A stretch of 53,612 nt of DNA, from assembly GCF_004345325.1 (NCBI RefSeq), contig NZ_SLVJ01000026.1, positions 1 through 53,612 of the forward strand, in the 5' to 3' direction. Below are positions 25,953 through 33,119 of this stretch, piece after piece. The notes under the pieces were generated by a model. That model was not told the origin of the DNA and did no database searches. It saw only the letters and a list, made by a program, of their open reading frames with translations. Every line of letters begins with the position of its first letter. The stretch's first letter is position 1. Source of the stretch: Acinetobacter calcoaceticus. GTDB taxonomy: Bacteria > Pseudomonadota > Gammaproteobacteria > Pseudomonadales > Moraxellaceae. The position numbers were made by a program, and so were the translations under genes.

Positions 25953-26024
25953 GCGAGGCTCAGCCTGCGGTAGTCGCTTTACCAAAGGGGCGGTTCTTGG
26001 TTCGAACAAGAATCGTCGCCTCGT
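25953..26024 (+). other. tRNA-like folded element in the methylase leader
   Basis: GCGAGGC (25953-25959) pairs with GCCTCGT (26018-26024), a 7-bp acceptor-like stem. Inside it is a perfect T-arm-like hairpin, TTCTTG-GTTCGAA-CAAGAA (25994-26012), and a GGTA...TACC stem. The span is 72 nt, a tRNA length. However, five extra bases separate T-arm and acceptor stem, and there is no standard anticodon arm. It is not a normal tRNA. On the minus strand it would lie in the 5' leader of the methylase mRNA. Confidence 0.45.
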
Positions 26025-26053
26025 TTTCATTATTTATTTTTATGACTTTACAA

Positions 26054-26071
26054 ATAGACGGAAACAGTTCC
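26054..26071. promoter_or_regulatory. Dispersed late palindrome, copy 5
   Basis: ATAGACGGAAACAGTTCC on the plus strand; core 26060-26071. It is in the same orientation as the other copies, so it could serve the methylase gene (169 bp away on the minus strand). It also lies one base from the ATG of the plus-strand cassette gene at 26073, where a bound protein would affect that gene. Confidence 0.55.
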
Positions 26072-26072
26072 A

Positions 26073-26795
26073 ATGAATAACCCAAAAGCCCAATATTGGA
26101 TATTTATAATAATCACCATTTTGTATTTCTTGATATTGCATCAGTTTTTCGATGTAACTTTTATCAAAGTTAAGTCATTGCCAGTTAATGTGCTAGGTGA
26201 TTTCCTAGCTGGTACATTTTCACCATTGGCTTTCCTATTTTTAATTTTAGGATATTTACAGACCAATAAAAGTTTAGGGCAGAATTCTGAGGCGATAACA
26301 CAACAAGCAATAGCCTTGCAACAACAAGCTACATCATTACAAATGCAATCGGATGAATTGAAAATAAGCAATCAAGCTTTACAAGCTCAGGCTACAGAAC
26401 TTCGAAATAGTGTTGAACAACAAATGGAACAAGTTCGAATTTCTAATGAGCAATTAGATTACTATAAACAAAAAGATATTAATGATTCTGAGAAGGAAAT
26501 AAGAAAAGCTAAACCAGAACTGCATTTAGCAAGATATGGTAGTGGACATACGTTTGGTAGTTATAGATTAATGAATCTTGGGGGTGAAGCTAAACTCATT
26601 AAATCAACAGATGTAAATAATATTGCATTTCCAATTTTACCTCCTAAGCAAAGCCATACATTTGACTTGGAACAAAATCTAGAAGAATTAACATTTACTT
26701 ATAGTGATCAATTTGGGAATAAATATAGCTCTAGATTCAAAGCCGAAAGTTCTGGTATTTGCGATTTTGAAATCACAAGCACCCAATCTCTTTAA
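26073..26795 (+). CDS. Membrane/coiled-coil cassette protein A
   Basis: The protein has 240 residues. It has a membrane segment at about 9-25, then GDFLAGTFSPLAFL (42-55) running into a second membrane segment ending near 63. A long Gln-rich coiled coil follows (about 64-140), then a strand-rich C-terminal domain. The same GDxxAGxxxP membrane signature and the coil sequence NSVEQQ recur in the gene at 27288, so they are paralogues. The gene runs against the late operon and is a lysogenic-conversion (moron) gene by position. Possible exclusion or defence function is inference; I know no assigned function for the family. Confidence 0.7.
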   Translation: MNNPKAQYWIFIIITILYFLILHQFFDVTFIKVKSLPVNVLGDFLAGTFSPLAFLFLILGYLQTNKSLGQNSEAITQQAIALQQQATSLQMQSDELKISNQALQAQATELRNSVEQQMEQVRISNEQLDYYKQKDINDSEKEIRKAKPELHLARYGSGHTFGSYRLMNLGGEAKLIKSTDVNNIAFPILPPKQSHTFDLEQNLEELTFTYSDQFGNKYSSRFKAESSGICDFEITSTQSL

Positions 26796-26852
26796 ACTAA
26801 CCATCATAATCATCAGCACGCATTTCTACTTTTTGAGAAACTGGAAGTGCAA
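26795..26852. repeat. Duplicated fragment of the terminase 3' end
   Basis: This segment contains CCATCATAATCATCAGCACG and the next 8 bases identical to 28062-28090, and a further 20 or so bases with about four differences. The other copy is the 3' coding end of the terminase gene on the minus strand. It is a scar showing that the cassette grew by recombination at the terminase end. Confidence 0.8.
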
Positions 26853-26882
26853 TAAATCAAACTTACTTAGCTGGAAAACTGC

Positions 26883-27254
26883 ATGTCAAAATTATTCAAC
26901 GAAATTAAAACACCTGAAATAGTGAAAGAAATATCAACTGGTGAGTTTGAGACCATTTATAACATCAATATTTGGAGTCGTTACGATGAAGATCGGGAGC
27001 TGTGCGAAATGCTACAGTTCTGTAAATTTATCAATAATATTGAGTTAGCTTCTTATATTGACGAGTTATTTTATGACAGTAAAGCAAGCCTCTGTTTTAT
27101 TAAATCAATAGAATTAGATAAGGATGCTAAGGCTGGCACAGAATTAGAAGCTATTCGCACGATAGCACTGCTAACTATTTCTCAATTCCAGTTCCAAGGG
27201 GTTATTGGCCATCAGAACCCATATTTGTCTAGAAAAATTCAAGTGATGATTTAA
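26883..27254 (+). CDS. Small soluble cassette protein B, unknown
   Basis: The protein has 123 residues. The ATG is preceded by GGAA 7 nt upstream. It is acidic and has no membrane segment or signal. Segments such as YNINIWSRYDEDRELCEMLQ and ELEAIRTIALLTISQFQFQG suggest an alpha/beta fold. I do not recognise the family. It lies between the two paralogous membrane proteins and after the terminase scar, so it entered with the second membrane gene. A regulator, antitoxin or immunity role is possible but unsupported by motifs. Confidence 0.6.
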   Translation: MSKLFNEIKTPEIVKEISTGEFETIYNINIWSRYDEDRELCEMLQFCKFINNIELASYIDELFYDSKASLCFIKSIELDKDAKAGTELEAIRTIALLTISQFQFQGVIGHQNPYLSRKIQVMI

Positions 27255-27287
27255 ATACTTAACCCACATTTATTAAGAATATTTATC

Positions 27288-28037
27288 ATGCTAAAAATTA
27301 AACAAAATTTAATCCTCATCACCGTCTTGATTATAACTATTGGCTATCTTTCCCTGTCTTTCTATTTCTTTTTTGATTCATCTGACTTCGTTGATTTACC
27401 TCTAAATGAAAAAGGAGATTTTCTCGCAGGTGCTTTTGCTCCTTTAGCATTCTTATGGTTGGTGTATGGCTATTATCAGCAGAGACAAGAAATTAAACAA
27501 AATACTGATGCTTTAAGATTACAAGCTGATGAACTTGCAAATAGTGTTGAACAACAAAAACAAATATTAGAAATATCTAAATCTGAATTAGAGTTAAAAC
27601 ATTTTGAAGCTCGGCCTCATTTAAGTTTTCAAGGTGCTAATTTTGAAATTTCTTATGAAACAGTAGTTGAATATGATGATGATTCAGGTCAAGCAATTGA
27701 TGCTGACCATGTAGAATCTGTAAGTATACTTGTCAACATAAAAAATCAAGGTGGCTTAGCTAAAAGCCTTACTGTGTGTGCAATTGACCATCTAGAATAT
27801 TCCTTTGAATGGGATGCTTACGAAATATCAAAAAATGAAACAACAGTAATGAATTTTTATTTATTAGGTGATGAACTCGAATTTTTAAAAAACAATCCCA
27901 AACAAGACCTAAACTTTGACATCACATACTTTGATAAATATGGAAGGAAGTATCATGAAAGAATTAATATGCTCATTCAACCTTCTAGAAATTGCTCTGG
28001 TGACTTTTCAGTTTATATAAAAAAAATACCGATTTAG
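27288..28037 (+). CDS. Membrane/coiled-coil cassette protein C, paralogue of A
   Basis: The protein has 249 residues. A membrane segment at about 7-28 is followed by LPLNEKGDFLAGAFAPLAFL (37-56), a second membrane segment, a coiled coil (about 62-108, NSVEQQ shared with protein A) and a strand-rich C-terminal domain with several acidic loops. The overall architecture equals that of protein A, though the C-terminal domains have diverged strongly. Its stop codon overlaps the terminase stop (28034-28037) head-on, showing very tight insertion. Confidence 0.7.
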   Translation: MLKIKQNLILITVLIITIGYLSLSFYFFFDSSDFVDLPLNEKGDFLAGAFAPLAFLWLVYGYYQQRQEIKQNTDALRLQADELANSVEQQKQILEISKSELELKHFEARPHLSFQGANFEISYETVVEYDDDSGQAIDADHVESVSILVNIKNQGGLAKSLTVCAIDHLEYSFEWDAYEISKNETTVMNFYLLGDELEFLKNNPKQDLNFDITYFDKYGRKYHERINMLIQPSRNCSGDFSVYIKKIPI

Positions 28038-29674
28038 ATACACCCAACATCACTAAACCAGCCATCATAATCATCAGCACGCATTTCTAGTTCTTGGGGA
28101 GTTGGAAGTGCAAAGAATTCTATTGCACTGGCCAGATGTAGACTGGCAAACCAAGCCAAGATAGCAGCCACAGCACCATCACCATGACGGTATAGTTCTG
28201 AATCTTTTAAATCCTTTTTGCGGGCTTTTACCACCATATGAATACCATCAACTTCCTCAATCGCTGAACAGTCATTTTTCAAGTTTTCGTCGCGCGGTAG
28301 ATCAAGCATATTGTCTTCAAAAGCCCCAATCAATTTCGGGGTCCAAAGGCCGTACCATTTTTGACTCAATTTAATCTGATGCACCATATGTTCACCGTAG
28401 CGATCTGCGGTGTACTCAGCTAATGTTTCACCCGTACCTGTGGCATCCATTGCAATACCACCGAAGCGCGGTAAATGGTCAAGCATATACCATAGGATCT
28501 GTTCCTGAGCACGAGCTGGGACATTGTGCATTTCAATGGTGAAAGGTACGACTCGGCGTAAATCATGTTCAATATAAAAAGGCATGATGTAGCTAAAGTC
28601 ACGATGCCGTGCATAGTCTTGTCCAGCGCCATGCTGCTTACGTTTATCAAGCTTTTGCAGCTCAGGCTCTAAGTTCTGTTGAATCCATTCAGCAATCCAT
28701 GCCTTACGTTCATCTTCAGTTTGTTCTTTAAAATCATCACTCAGGGTCAAACGTAGCACGGCTCTAACATCAGGCATAGCACGCTCGACCCAAATGCTCG
28801 GCAGACATACAGATGAACCATCACGTGGGATCGCATCCAACTCTTCACGCATAGCTGCTTTTCGGCTGCCGTATGCTTTACGAATCTTGTTATACCATTT
28901 CTTTTTTCCTTCTAGCGTAGCCTCTTTACCCTGCATAAAGCAGACGCGCTCATAAAGGCCATTGGCTACAGCATCATCAAAAGTGATGGTTAAGGTCTTG
29001 GCATCCTCACCAAATGTTCCAGCATTGATTTCATTAACGAACTGGTTAAAAGGATTGCTCTTACCGTTATGTGAGCTAATGACAGAGATACGACCACCCC
29101 AAATTAAGAGCGCGGTTGCAGCTTCAATCACCCCTTGCACATTGGGGTGGAATGCAGCCTCATCAATAATTACTTTACCTTGTAGACCACGAATGTTCTC
29201 AGGCCGACTGGATAAGGCAACGATCTGGAAACCACTGGAGTAACGTACACGATAAGCCGTGATCTGGCGTGTTTCACCTTTTTCATTTTGGTCTTCAAAT
29301 AGAAACTCTTCTATCTGCGAGATACCTTGGCCTTGGGCCTCGGCGATAACACGTGAAAACTTGGCGCAATAACCAATGAACTCCAGACCTTTTTCTTTGG
29401 TATCACCAATATAGAAGACACTCATACCGCGAGCTTCTTTACTGGCAGCTGCAGTCAGTACAGCATCAAAACTCTCGGCAAAGGTAATCCCAGTACGGCG
29501 GCCTTTCGGACAGGCTTTGATATCGGTTTGAATTTTCAGCCATTCGACTTGGTGCTTCATTAAGACACCTTCATCAAACGGATTTAAATTATCAGGTAAA
29601 TTGCGAGCACGTTCTGGTAACTCATCCCAGTCGATAATCCGTACTGTGTCATGCCGAGGTTTTGGTGCTGCCAT
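28034..29674 (-). CDS. Terminase large subunit (Mu gp28)
   Basis: The protein has 546 residues. The ATPase part has KACPKGRRTGITFAES (Walker A-like, residues about 53-68) and KVIIDEAAFH (Walker B-like). The C-terminal nuclease part has GGIAMDATGTGETLAEY and later conserved acidic residues, as in Mu gp28. It packages DNA headful-wise into proheads and in Mu cuts host DNA flanking the inserted genome. The 3' end is the junction used by the accessory cassette. It overlaps the small subunit gene by one base. Confidence 0.93.
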   Translation of the reverse strand: MAAPKPRHDTVRIIDWDELPERARNLPDNLNPFDEGVLMKHQVEWLKIQTDIKACPKGRRTGITFAESFDAVLTAAASKEARGMSVFYIGDTKEKGLEFIGYCAKFSRVIAEAQGQGISQIEEFLFEDQNEKGETRQITAYRVRYSSGFQIVALSSRPENIRGLQGKVIIDEAAFHPNVQGVIEAATALLIWGGRISVISSHNGKSNPFNQFVNEINAGTFGEDAKTLTITFDDAVANGLYERVCFMQGKEATLEGKKKWYNKIRKAYGSRKAAMREELDAIPRDGSSVCLPSIWVERAMPDVRAVLRLTLSDDFKEQTEDERKAWIAEWIQQNLEPELQKLDKRKQHGAGQDYARHRDFSYIMPFYIEHDLRRVVPFTIEMHNVPARAQEQILWYMLDHLPRFGGIAMDATGTGETLAEYTADRYGEHMVHQIKLSQKWYGLWTPKLIGAFEDNMLDLPRDENLKNDCSAIEEVDGIHMVVKARKKDLKDSELYRHGDGAVAAILAWFASLHLASAIEFFALPTPQELEMRADDYDGWFSDVGCI

Positions 29675-30234
29675 TATTTAATGCCTAAGATTTTTTCACG
29701 CCAGAATTGGATCTGATCTTCACCCATGCCTTGAGAGGCTGCTGCTTTCTTCAAGTTTTCGTCCTGCTCAAGCAACAACTCTTCACGTGCCATACGCCGA
29801 ATTTCTTCACGTTGCTTGATCGACATACCACGAGTCGCAATCACAGCCCGTGATGCACGTGCCAAAGCCCCCACATCTTTAATGTTTACTTTAGGATTGT
29901 CTGGATCAGATCCATCATTTTTCAGCTCAGTCAGCACAAGATCAGTTGTCAGTGTCGTAATTGCTTGGGTGAGTAAAGCCCCAGCTTTGTCATCAACATC
30001 CTCACCGAACTCAGCAACGAGCACTTCTGCTGCAGCTTGGATCTCGCGCATACGTTTGGCTTCCTCTGCAAAGTTCTGCTTTGCGCGACCTAACGATGAG
30101 CGACTTGGAATCGATGCAGCTGGAAATTCAGCGCGTATTTCATCAAGCATTTCGTTCAGCGTTAAGCGATCTTCACGTAATAGTTTTTCAATGTATTTAC
30201 GTTGATCTTCAGGCAGTTTTTTTATTGATGACAT
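29674..30234 (-). CDS. Terminase small subunit-like protein (DUF3486, Mu gp27)
   Basis: The protein has 186 residues with the DUF3486 start SSIKKLPEDQRKYIEKLLRE, a helix-turn-helix-like N terminus and a long helical body ending in RREEI-type repeats (IKQREEIRRMAREELLLEQD). It sits directly before the large subunit, as in Mu. Confidence 0.9.
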   Translation of the reverse strand: MSSIKKLPEDQRKYIEKLLREDRLTLNEMLDEIRAEFPAASIPSRSSLGRAKQNFAEEAKRMREIQAAAEVLVAEFGEDVDDKAGALLTQAITTLTTDLVLTELKNDGSDPDNPKVNIKDVGALARASRAVIATRGMSIKQREEIRRMAREELLLEQDENLKKAAASQGMGEDQIQFWREKILGIK

Positions 30235-30243
30235 AGCAACTCC

Positions 30244-30537
30244 CTAAGCCGATGGCCGCTTAATACCAGGCGCATTAATACGACCTTCTGCTACATCTTG
30301 CCCACGTGTTGAAAGCTTCACCACTAGAACCTCAGGGGTATCTAATTCAATTTCTAGATAGCTTTGATCTCGTAGCCAATAGAGTTCTGTCTTAACCTGA
30401 TCTCGACTAAAACCCAATCCCCAACGATCCAATCCACCATGTATCGTTGAACTGTTTCCACGATAACTTGGCAGCTCTTTGAGCAAACGAAGCATGACTA
30501 GACGCATTTCCTCTTTAGTGTGATTTTCAAAACTCAT
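30244..30537 (-). CDS. Mu gp26-like winged-helix protein
   Basis: The protein has 97 residues with TKEEMRLVMLRLLKELPSYR, then SRDQVKTELYWLRDQSYLEI and LSTRGQDVAEGR, a winged-helix pattern of the VpaChn25_0724-type phage family. It lies between the DUF2730 protein and the terminase small subunit, the normal position in Mu-like phages. Its exact role is not known. Confidence 0.8.
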   Translation of the reverse strand: MSFENHTKEEMRLVMLRLLKELPSYRGNSSTIHGGLDRWGLGFSRDQVKTELYWLRDQSYLEIELDTPEVLVVKLSTRGQDVAEGRINAPGIKRPSA

Positions 30538-30543
30538 AAGTCC

Positions 30544-30846
30544 TCACTTCTTATTATCAAGCAGATAATTTTCAATACGGGCAACACCTTTTTGTACGTT
30601 ACCAATGCTGTTATTTGCCGCATTCAACTGAGTCTTAATCGTTTCAACCTGACCTTCTAGGCGGGCAATCTCAACTTTTGAGGGCATGTCCTTCACTGAG
30701 TTTTCTAGCTCAGTGACACGTATTCTTAACTCGACCATTTCACGTGCAGAAGCGCTAGATTTGTTAATAATCCATGCATAAATAGCAATGGCTGTAACCA
30801 CAACCCATTGCACCTCTGCAAAGCCAAGTTTTAAAAACTCAAACAT
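30544..30846 (-). CDS. DUF2730 membrane/coiled-coil protein (Mu gp25-like)
   Basis: The protein has 100 residues with one membrane segment (about 12-28, VQWVVVTAIAIYAWII) and a heptad-rich coiled coil (LENSVKDMPSKVEIARLEGQ...). This is the DUF2730 architecture found in the lysis-to-packaging interval of Mu-like phages. It may be a spanin-like or holin accessory protein. It overlaps the holin-like gene by 8 bp. Confidence 0.8.
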   Translation of the reverse strand: MFEFLKLGFAEVQWVVVTAIAIYAWIINKSSASAREMVELRIRVTELENSVKDMPSKVEIARLEGQVETIKTQLNAANNSIGNVQKGVARIENYLLDNKK

Positions 30847-31201
30847 CGCTTACCTCTTTTTTAGGTTGACGAGTTTGATTGATAAAACGGCCAATCAATC
30901 CCAACAGAGCAAGCCCTAGAGTGACTGTCGTTTGTGTATCAGCTGGCAGTGACGCAATCAATTCAGGTGGCAAAGCATCATAAAATGACTGAGTTGCTAC
31001 AATCCCAGCAAAGGCCAAGTTACTCATCCAAGACCAACCTTGCTTCCAGTTTTTTACTAAAATTGGTGGTCGTTGTATGGGTTTTAAATCTAATGAACCA
31101 TCCAGCACCGGAGAGCTTTTAGAGGATGACATAACGCTGTTTTTCTGCTGTTGTAAGCGACGCTTTAATTCAAGATTGGAGACATAGGGCTTTTTATTCA
31201 T
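30839..31201 (-). CDS. Putative holin
   Basis: The protein has 120 residues from the ATG at 31201 (MNKKPYVSNLELKRRLQQQ), which has AGGGG upstream. An upstream start inside the endolysin gene is less likely. The N-terminal half is basic. Two hydrophobic segments (about 60-77, WSWMSNLAFAGIVATQSF, and 90-108, VTLGLALLGLIGRFI) follow, with a short basic tail. Its place directly after the endolysin supports a holin role. There is no family-specific motif. Confidence 0.65.
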   Translation of the reverse strand: MNKKPYVSNLELKRRLQQQKNSVMSSSKSSPVLDGSLDLKPIQRPPILVKNWKQGWSWMSNLAFAGIVATQSFYDALPPELIASLPADTQTTVTLGLALLGLIGRFINQTRQPKKEVSDV

Positions 31202-31211
31202 TGATATACCC

Positions 31212-31667
31212 CTAAGCCAACTCAAAATGCGGATAGTCTTTTGAACTCTTCCAGTCACCGCCCCAAGCCAGAGGCACCCTGAGTTCTGCAGCAGCCTGTT
31301 TCATCGCAACAGCAATAGCCCGAAACTTATTTAGGTCATTCCAATCCACAGGATATGGCACCAGATCTACAGCCTTGCCTGATGCATGATTCGATGCGAA
31401 TGGATTGTTTAACCAAGTTACCTTGGATAGCTTTGGCTGAGCATATGATGCAGCAATACCAAACTTGGCAAGCTGTGCTGCTGTACGTCCTTTACCATAA
31501 TTAATCATCATTTGTTCTTTTGAACGAATGCTTTCAACAACTAGGAAATCTTGCGTTGTAAGCTCAATAGCGCGTTTAACGACTTTAACCAAATTTGGAT
31601 TTGCACCTTCTAAACGGCCTAAACTCAACTTTGAAAGTACATATTTTGATTTTTGTGTATTGCTCAA
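31212..31667 (-). CDS. Endolysin, M15-family peptidase
   Basis: The protein has 151 residues from a TTG at 31667 (MSNTQKSKYVLSKLSLGRLE). An ATG at 31682 would start inside the 3' arm of the leader hairpin and encode its T-run, so I prefer the TTG, which has the hairpin's GAGG upstream. The zinc-peptidase pattern is clear: SNHASGKAVDLVPY (His and Asp ligands) and GGDWKSSKDYPHFEL (third ligand His). It cuts peptidoglycan cross-links at lysis. It is the first gene of the late block. Confidence 0.88.
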   Translation of the reverse strand: MSNTQKSKYVLSKLSLGRLEGANPNLVKVVKRAIELTTQDFLVVESIRSKEQMMINYGKGRTAAQLAKFGIAASYAQPKLSKVTWLNNPFASNHASGKAVDLVPYPVDWNDLNKFRAIAVAMKQAAAELRVPLAWGGDWKSSKDYPHFELA

Positions 31668-31675
31668 AATAAAAA

Positions 31676-31695
31676 ACCTCATTTATTAATGAGGT
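31676..31695 (-). promoter_or_regulatory. Hairpin carrying the endolysin ribosome binding site
   Basis: ACCTCATT-TATT-AATGAGGT forms an 8-bp stem and is followed on the minus strand by TTTTTTATTTTG. The 3' arm supplies the GAGG 9 nt before the TTG start. It has the same design as the hairpin before gpN at 11111-11126. Confidence 0.65.
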
Positions 31696-31722
31696 CATTT
31701 TGTTTACTTATTCAGTTTTGTA

Positions 31723-31740
31723 TTAGGCGGAAAGAGTTCC
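31723..31740 (-). promoter_or_regulatory. Dispersed late palindrome, copy 6
   Basis: TTAGGCGGAAAGAGTTCC on the plus strand; core 31729-31740. It abuts the stop codon of the lysogeny lipoprotein and is 62 bp from the endolysin start. It marks the border between the repressor operon and the late genes. Confidence 0.65.
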
Positions 31741-31742
31741 GA

Positions 31743-32324
31743 TTATTTAGTATTGGTCGCAACCATACATACGACTGGATAACCATCTTTATAGCGCCTT
31801 GCATCTAATTCGAATGAATAACCATAGCGAATAAGCTGAATCATAGCATCAGAGCCATTTTTTTCTTGATCCTTGACAAGGTCTGCAAGCTCATCAATCA
31901 CTGGCGGCACTCTATTATCAATATGTCCCCATATGTTTTTACAATGACTTAAGGCCAAATCCTTTGTGGCTTCATATGACTCTTGATTATAAATCTCGAC
32001 CATTGAGGAACCCCATTGATCACTATTGGCACTTCTAGTTATTTTTATACTGAACCAATTATTAAACTTACTAAATCTTGCATCTGGTTTTATATCGCTA
32101 GGAAGAAGCGTAACTATACTCACATCTTTAGGGTATGTGATTTTCAAAGTTGGATAAATATTTTTTAAGATATTGGTAAATTGGACAATACTCAATTCTG
32201 CTGCTAGATCTGATGCAGCATAGCTTTTTTGAACATATGAGGCTTCTGTTTGAATCTCATTTAAGTCTTTTTTAGCACACCCAACCAATAGTTGGAAAAA
32301 TAAAAACACCGTTAAAAATCTCAC
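31743..32324 (-). CDS. Prophage lipoprotein, candidate exclusion protein
   Basis: The protein has 193 residues. The signal sequence ends in the lipobox LVGC (Cys16), predicting lipid anchoring. The mature part is an alpha/beta-looking domain with single cysteines near the end (SHCKNIW, PVVCMVA). I do not recognise the family. It is the last gene of the repressor transcript and overlaps the previous gene by 4 bp, so it is probably expressed in the lysogen. A surface lipoprotein made by a prophage suggests superinfection exclusion, which is inference. Confidence 0.6.
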   Translation of the reverse strand: MRFLTVFLFFQLLVGCAKKDLNEIQTEASYVQKSYAASDLAAELSIVQFTNILKNIYPTLKITYPKDVSIVTLLPSDIKPDARFSKFNNWFSIKITRSANSDQWGSSMVEIYNQESYEATKDLALSHCKNIWGHIDNRVPPVIDELADLVKDQEKNGSDAMIQLIRYGYSFELDARRYKDGYPVVCMVATNTK

Positions 32325-32770
32325 AAAACACCGCGTTTTCTTAGAATAATAGTGATAGTTTGAAAATCATTTTTGTATTCCATCAACAATTGAGCATCTT
32401 GCCTTTTAATCCACCATTGCCACGCAACAGGTAAAATTATACCGAAGAATAGAACTATAAAAACAATTCTAATATCTGAAGAAGAAATACTAAACATATT
32501 TGGCAGAATAAATTTCAATAAGCAATATAAATTTAATAACGCGCCAAAAACACCCAATAAAATAGGAAAAACTCGTTTTAAACGAAGCTTCCATATTTTG
32601 GTTTTACATAATTCTCTTTCATTTAAAAGACTTTCATCATTAAGATCAGACCATGTAAATGGCGCAGCGCTATAACGTAAGCTCTTAATGCGAATTGATT
32701 TATTATATATATTATACGCAGCTTGACTATTTCCCCCTCGAGCTTTAATTTCAGTCTTCGGTTGTTTCAT
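32321..32770 (-). CDS. Small membrane protein 2 with N-terminal IKxxGxNSQA motif
   Basis: The protein has 149 residues. It begins MKQPKTEIKARGGNSQAAYN (residues 1-20), nearly the same as the start of the next upstream gene and the end of the repressor. Membrane segments lie at about 67-90 and 100-120. A short cytoplasmic tail ends in ITIILRKRGVL. The shared N-terminal motif is followed by a variable linker. It is in the repressor operon and overlaps the lipoprotein gene by 4 bp. Function is unknown; it could tether or sense the repressor or act in exclusion. Confidence 0.65.
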   Translation of the reverse strand: MKQPKTEIKARGGNSQAAYNIYNKSIRIKSLRYSAAPFTWSDLNDESLLNERELCKTKIWKLRLKRVFPILLGVFGALLNLYCLLKFILPNMFSISSSDIRIVFIVLFFGIILPVAWQWWIKRQDAQLLMEYKNDFQTITIILRKRGVL

Positions 32771-32795
32771 CTAATTTCCCTGACTTGTATAAAAA

Positions 32796-33107
32796 TCATT
32801 TGCTTTTGTTTTTTAAGCAAAAATGAAAAAACACAGAACATAGCATTGATATAAGAAACCCTTCAAAACCAATGATATAAACTATAAAAATAAATAAAGT
32901 TGTGCCAGTCTCTTTAATAAATGGAGAGGATAATACTGCGATAATTACAATAGAAAGAAAAAGCCACATTAGCCATTCAAACAATTTTTTAATATCTGAA
33001 AATTTAGTATCAACAGTGTGAGTGACATAAATATTCTTATTTAAAATATTAAATGCTGCTTGGCTATTTTCTCCTTTCGACTTAATTCGAATTTTTGGCT
33101 GCTTCAT
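32796..33107 (-). CDS. Small membrane protein 1 with N-terminal IKxxGxNSQA motif
   Basis: The protein has 103 residues. It starts MKQPKIRIKSKGENSQAAFN (residues 1-20), then ILNKNIYV. Two membrane segments lie at about 46-64 and 70-96. The motif RIKSKGxxSQAxFNI is the same as the repressor's final residues. It begins 12 bp after the repressor stop, so the two are cotranscribed. No family is recognised beyond this motif. Confidence 0.65.
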   Translation of the reverse strand: MKQPKIRIKSKGENSQAAFNILNKNIYVTHTVDTKFSDIKKLFEWLMWLFLSIVIIAVLSSPFIKETGTTLFIFIVYIIGFEGFLISMLCSVFFHFCLKNKSK

Positions 33108-33119
33108 CTATCCCTCAGT

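Noticed and set aside
25953..26024. A functional tRNA gene
   Set aside because: Extra bases between T-arm and acceptor stem and no canonical anticodon stem-loop.
29816..30205. Plus-strand 129-residue open frame
   Set aside because: It is the antisense shadow of the DUF3486 gene, Ser/Ala-rich as expected from that composition.
31668..31682. ATG at 31682 as endolysin start
   Set aside because: The codons would be the hairpin arm and its T-run (MRFFI); the TTG at 31667 with GAGG upstream fits the family start better.
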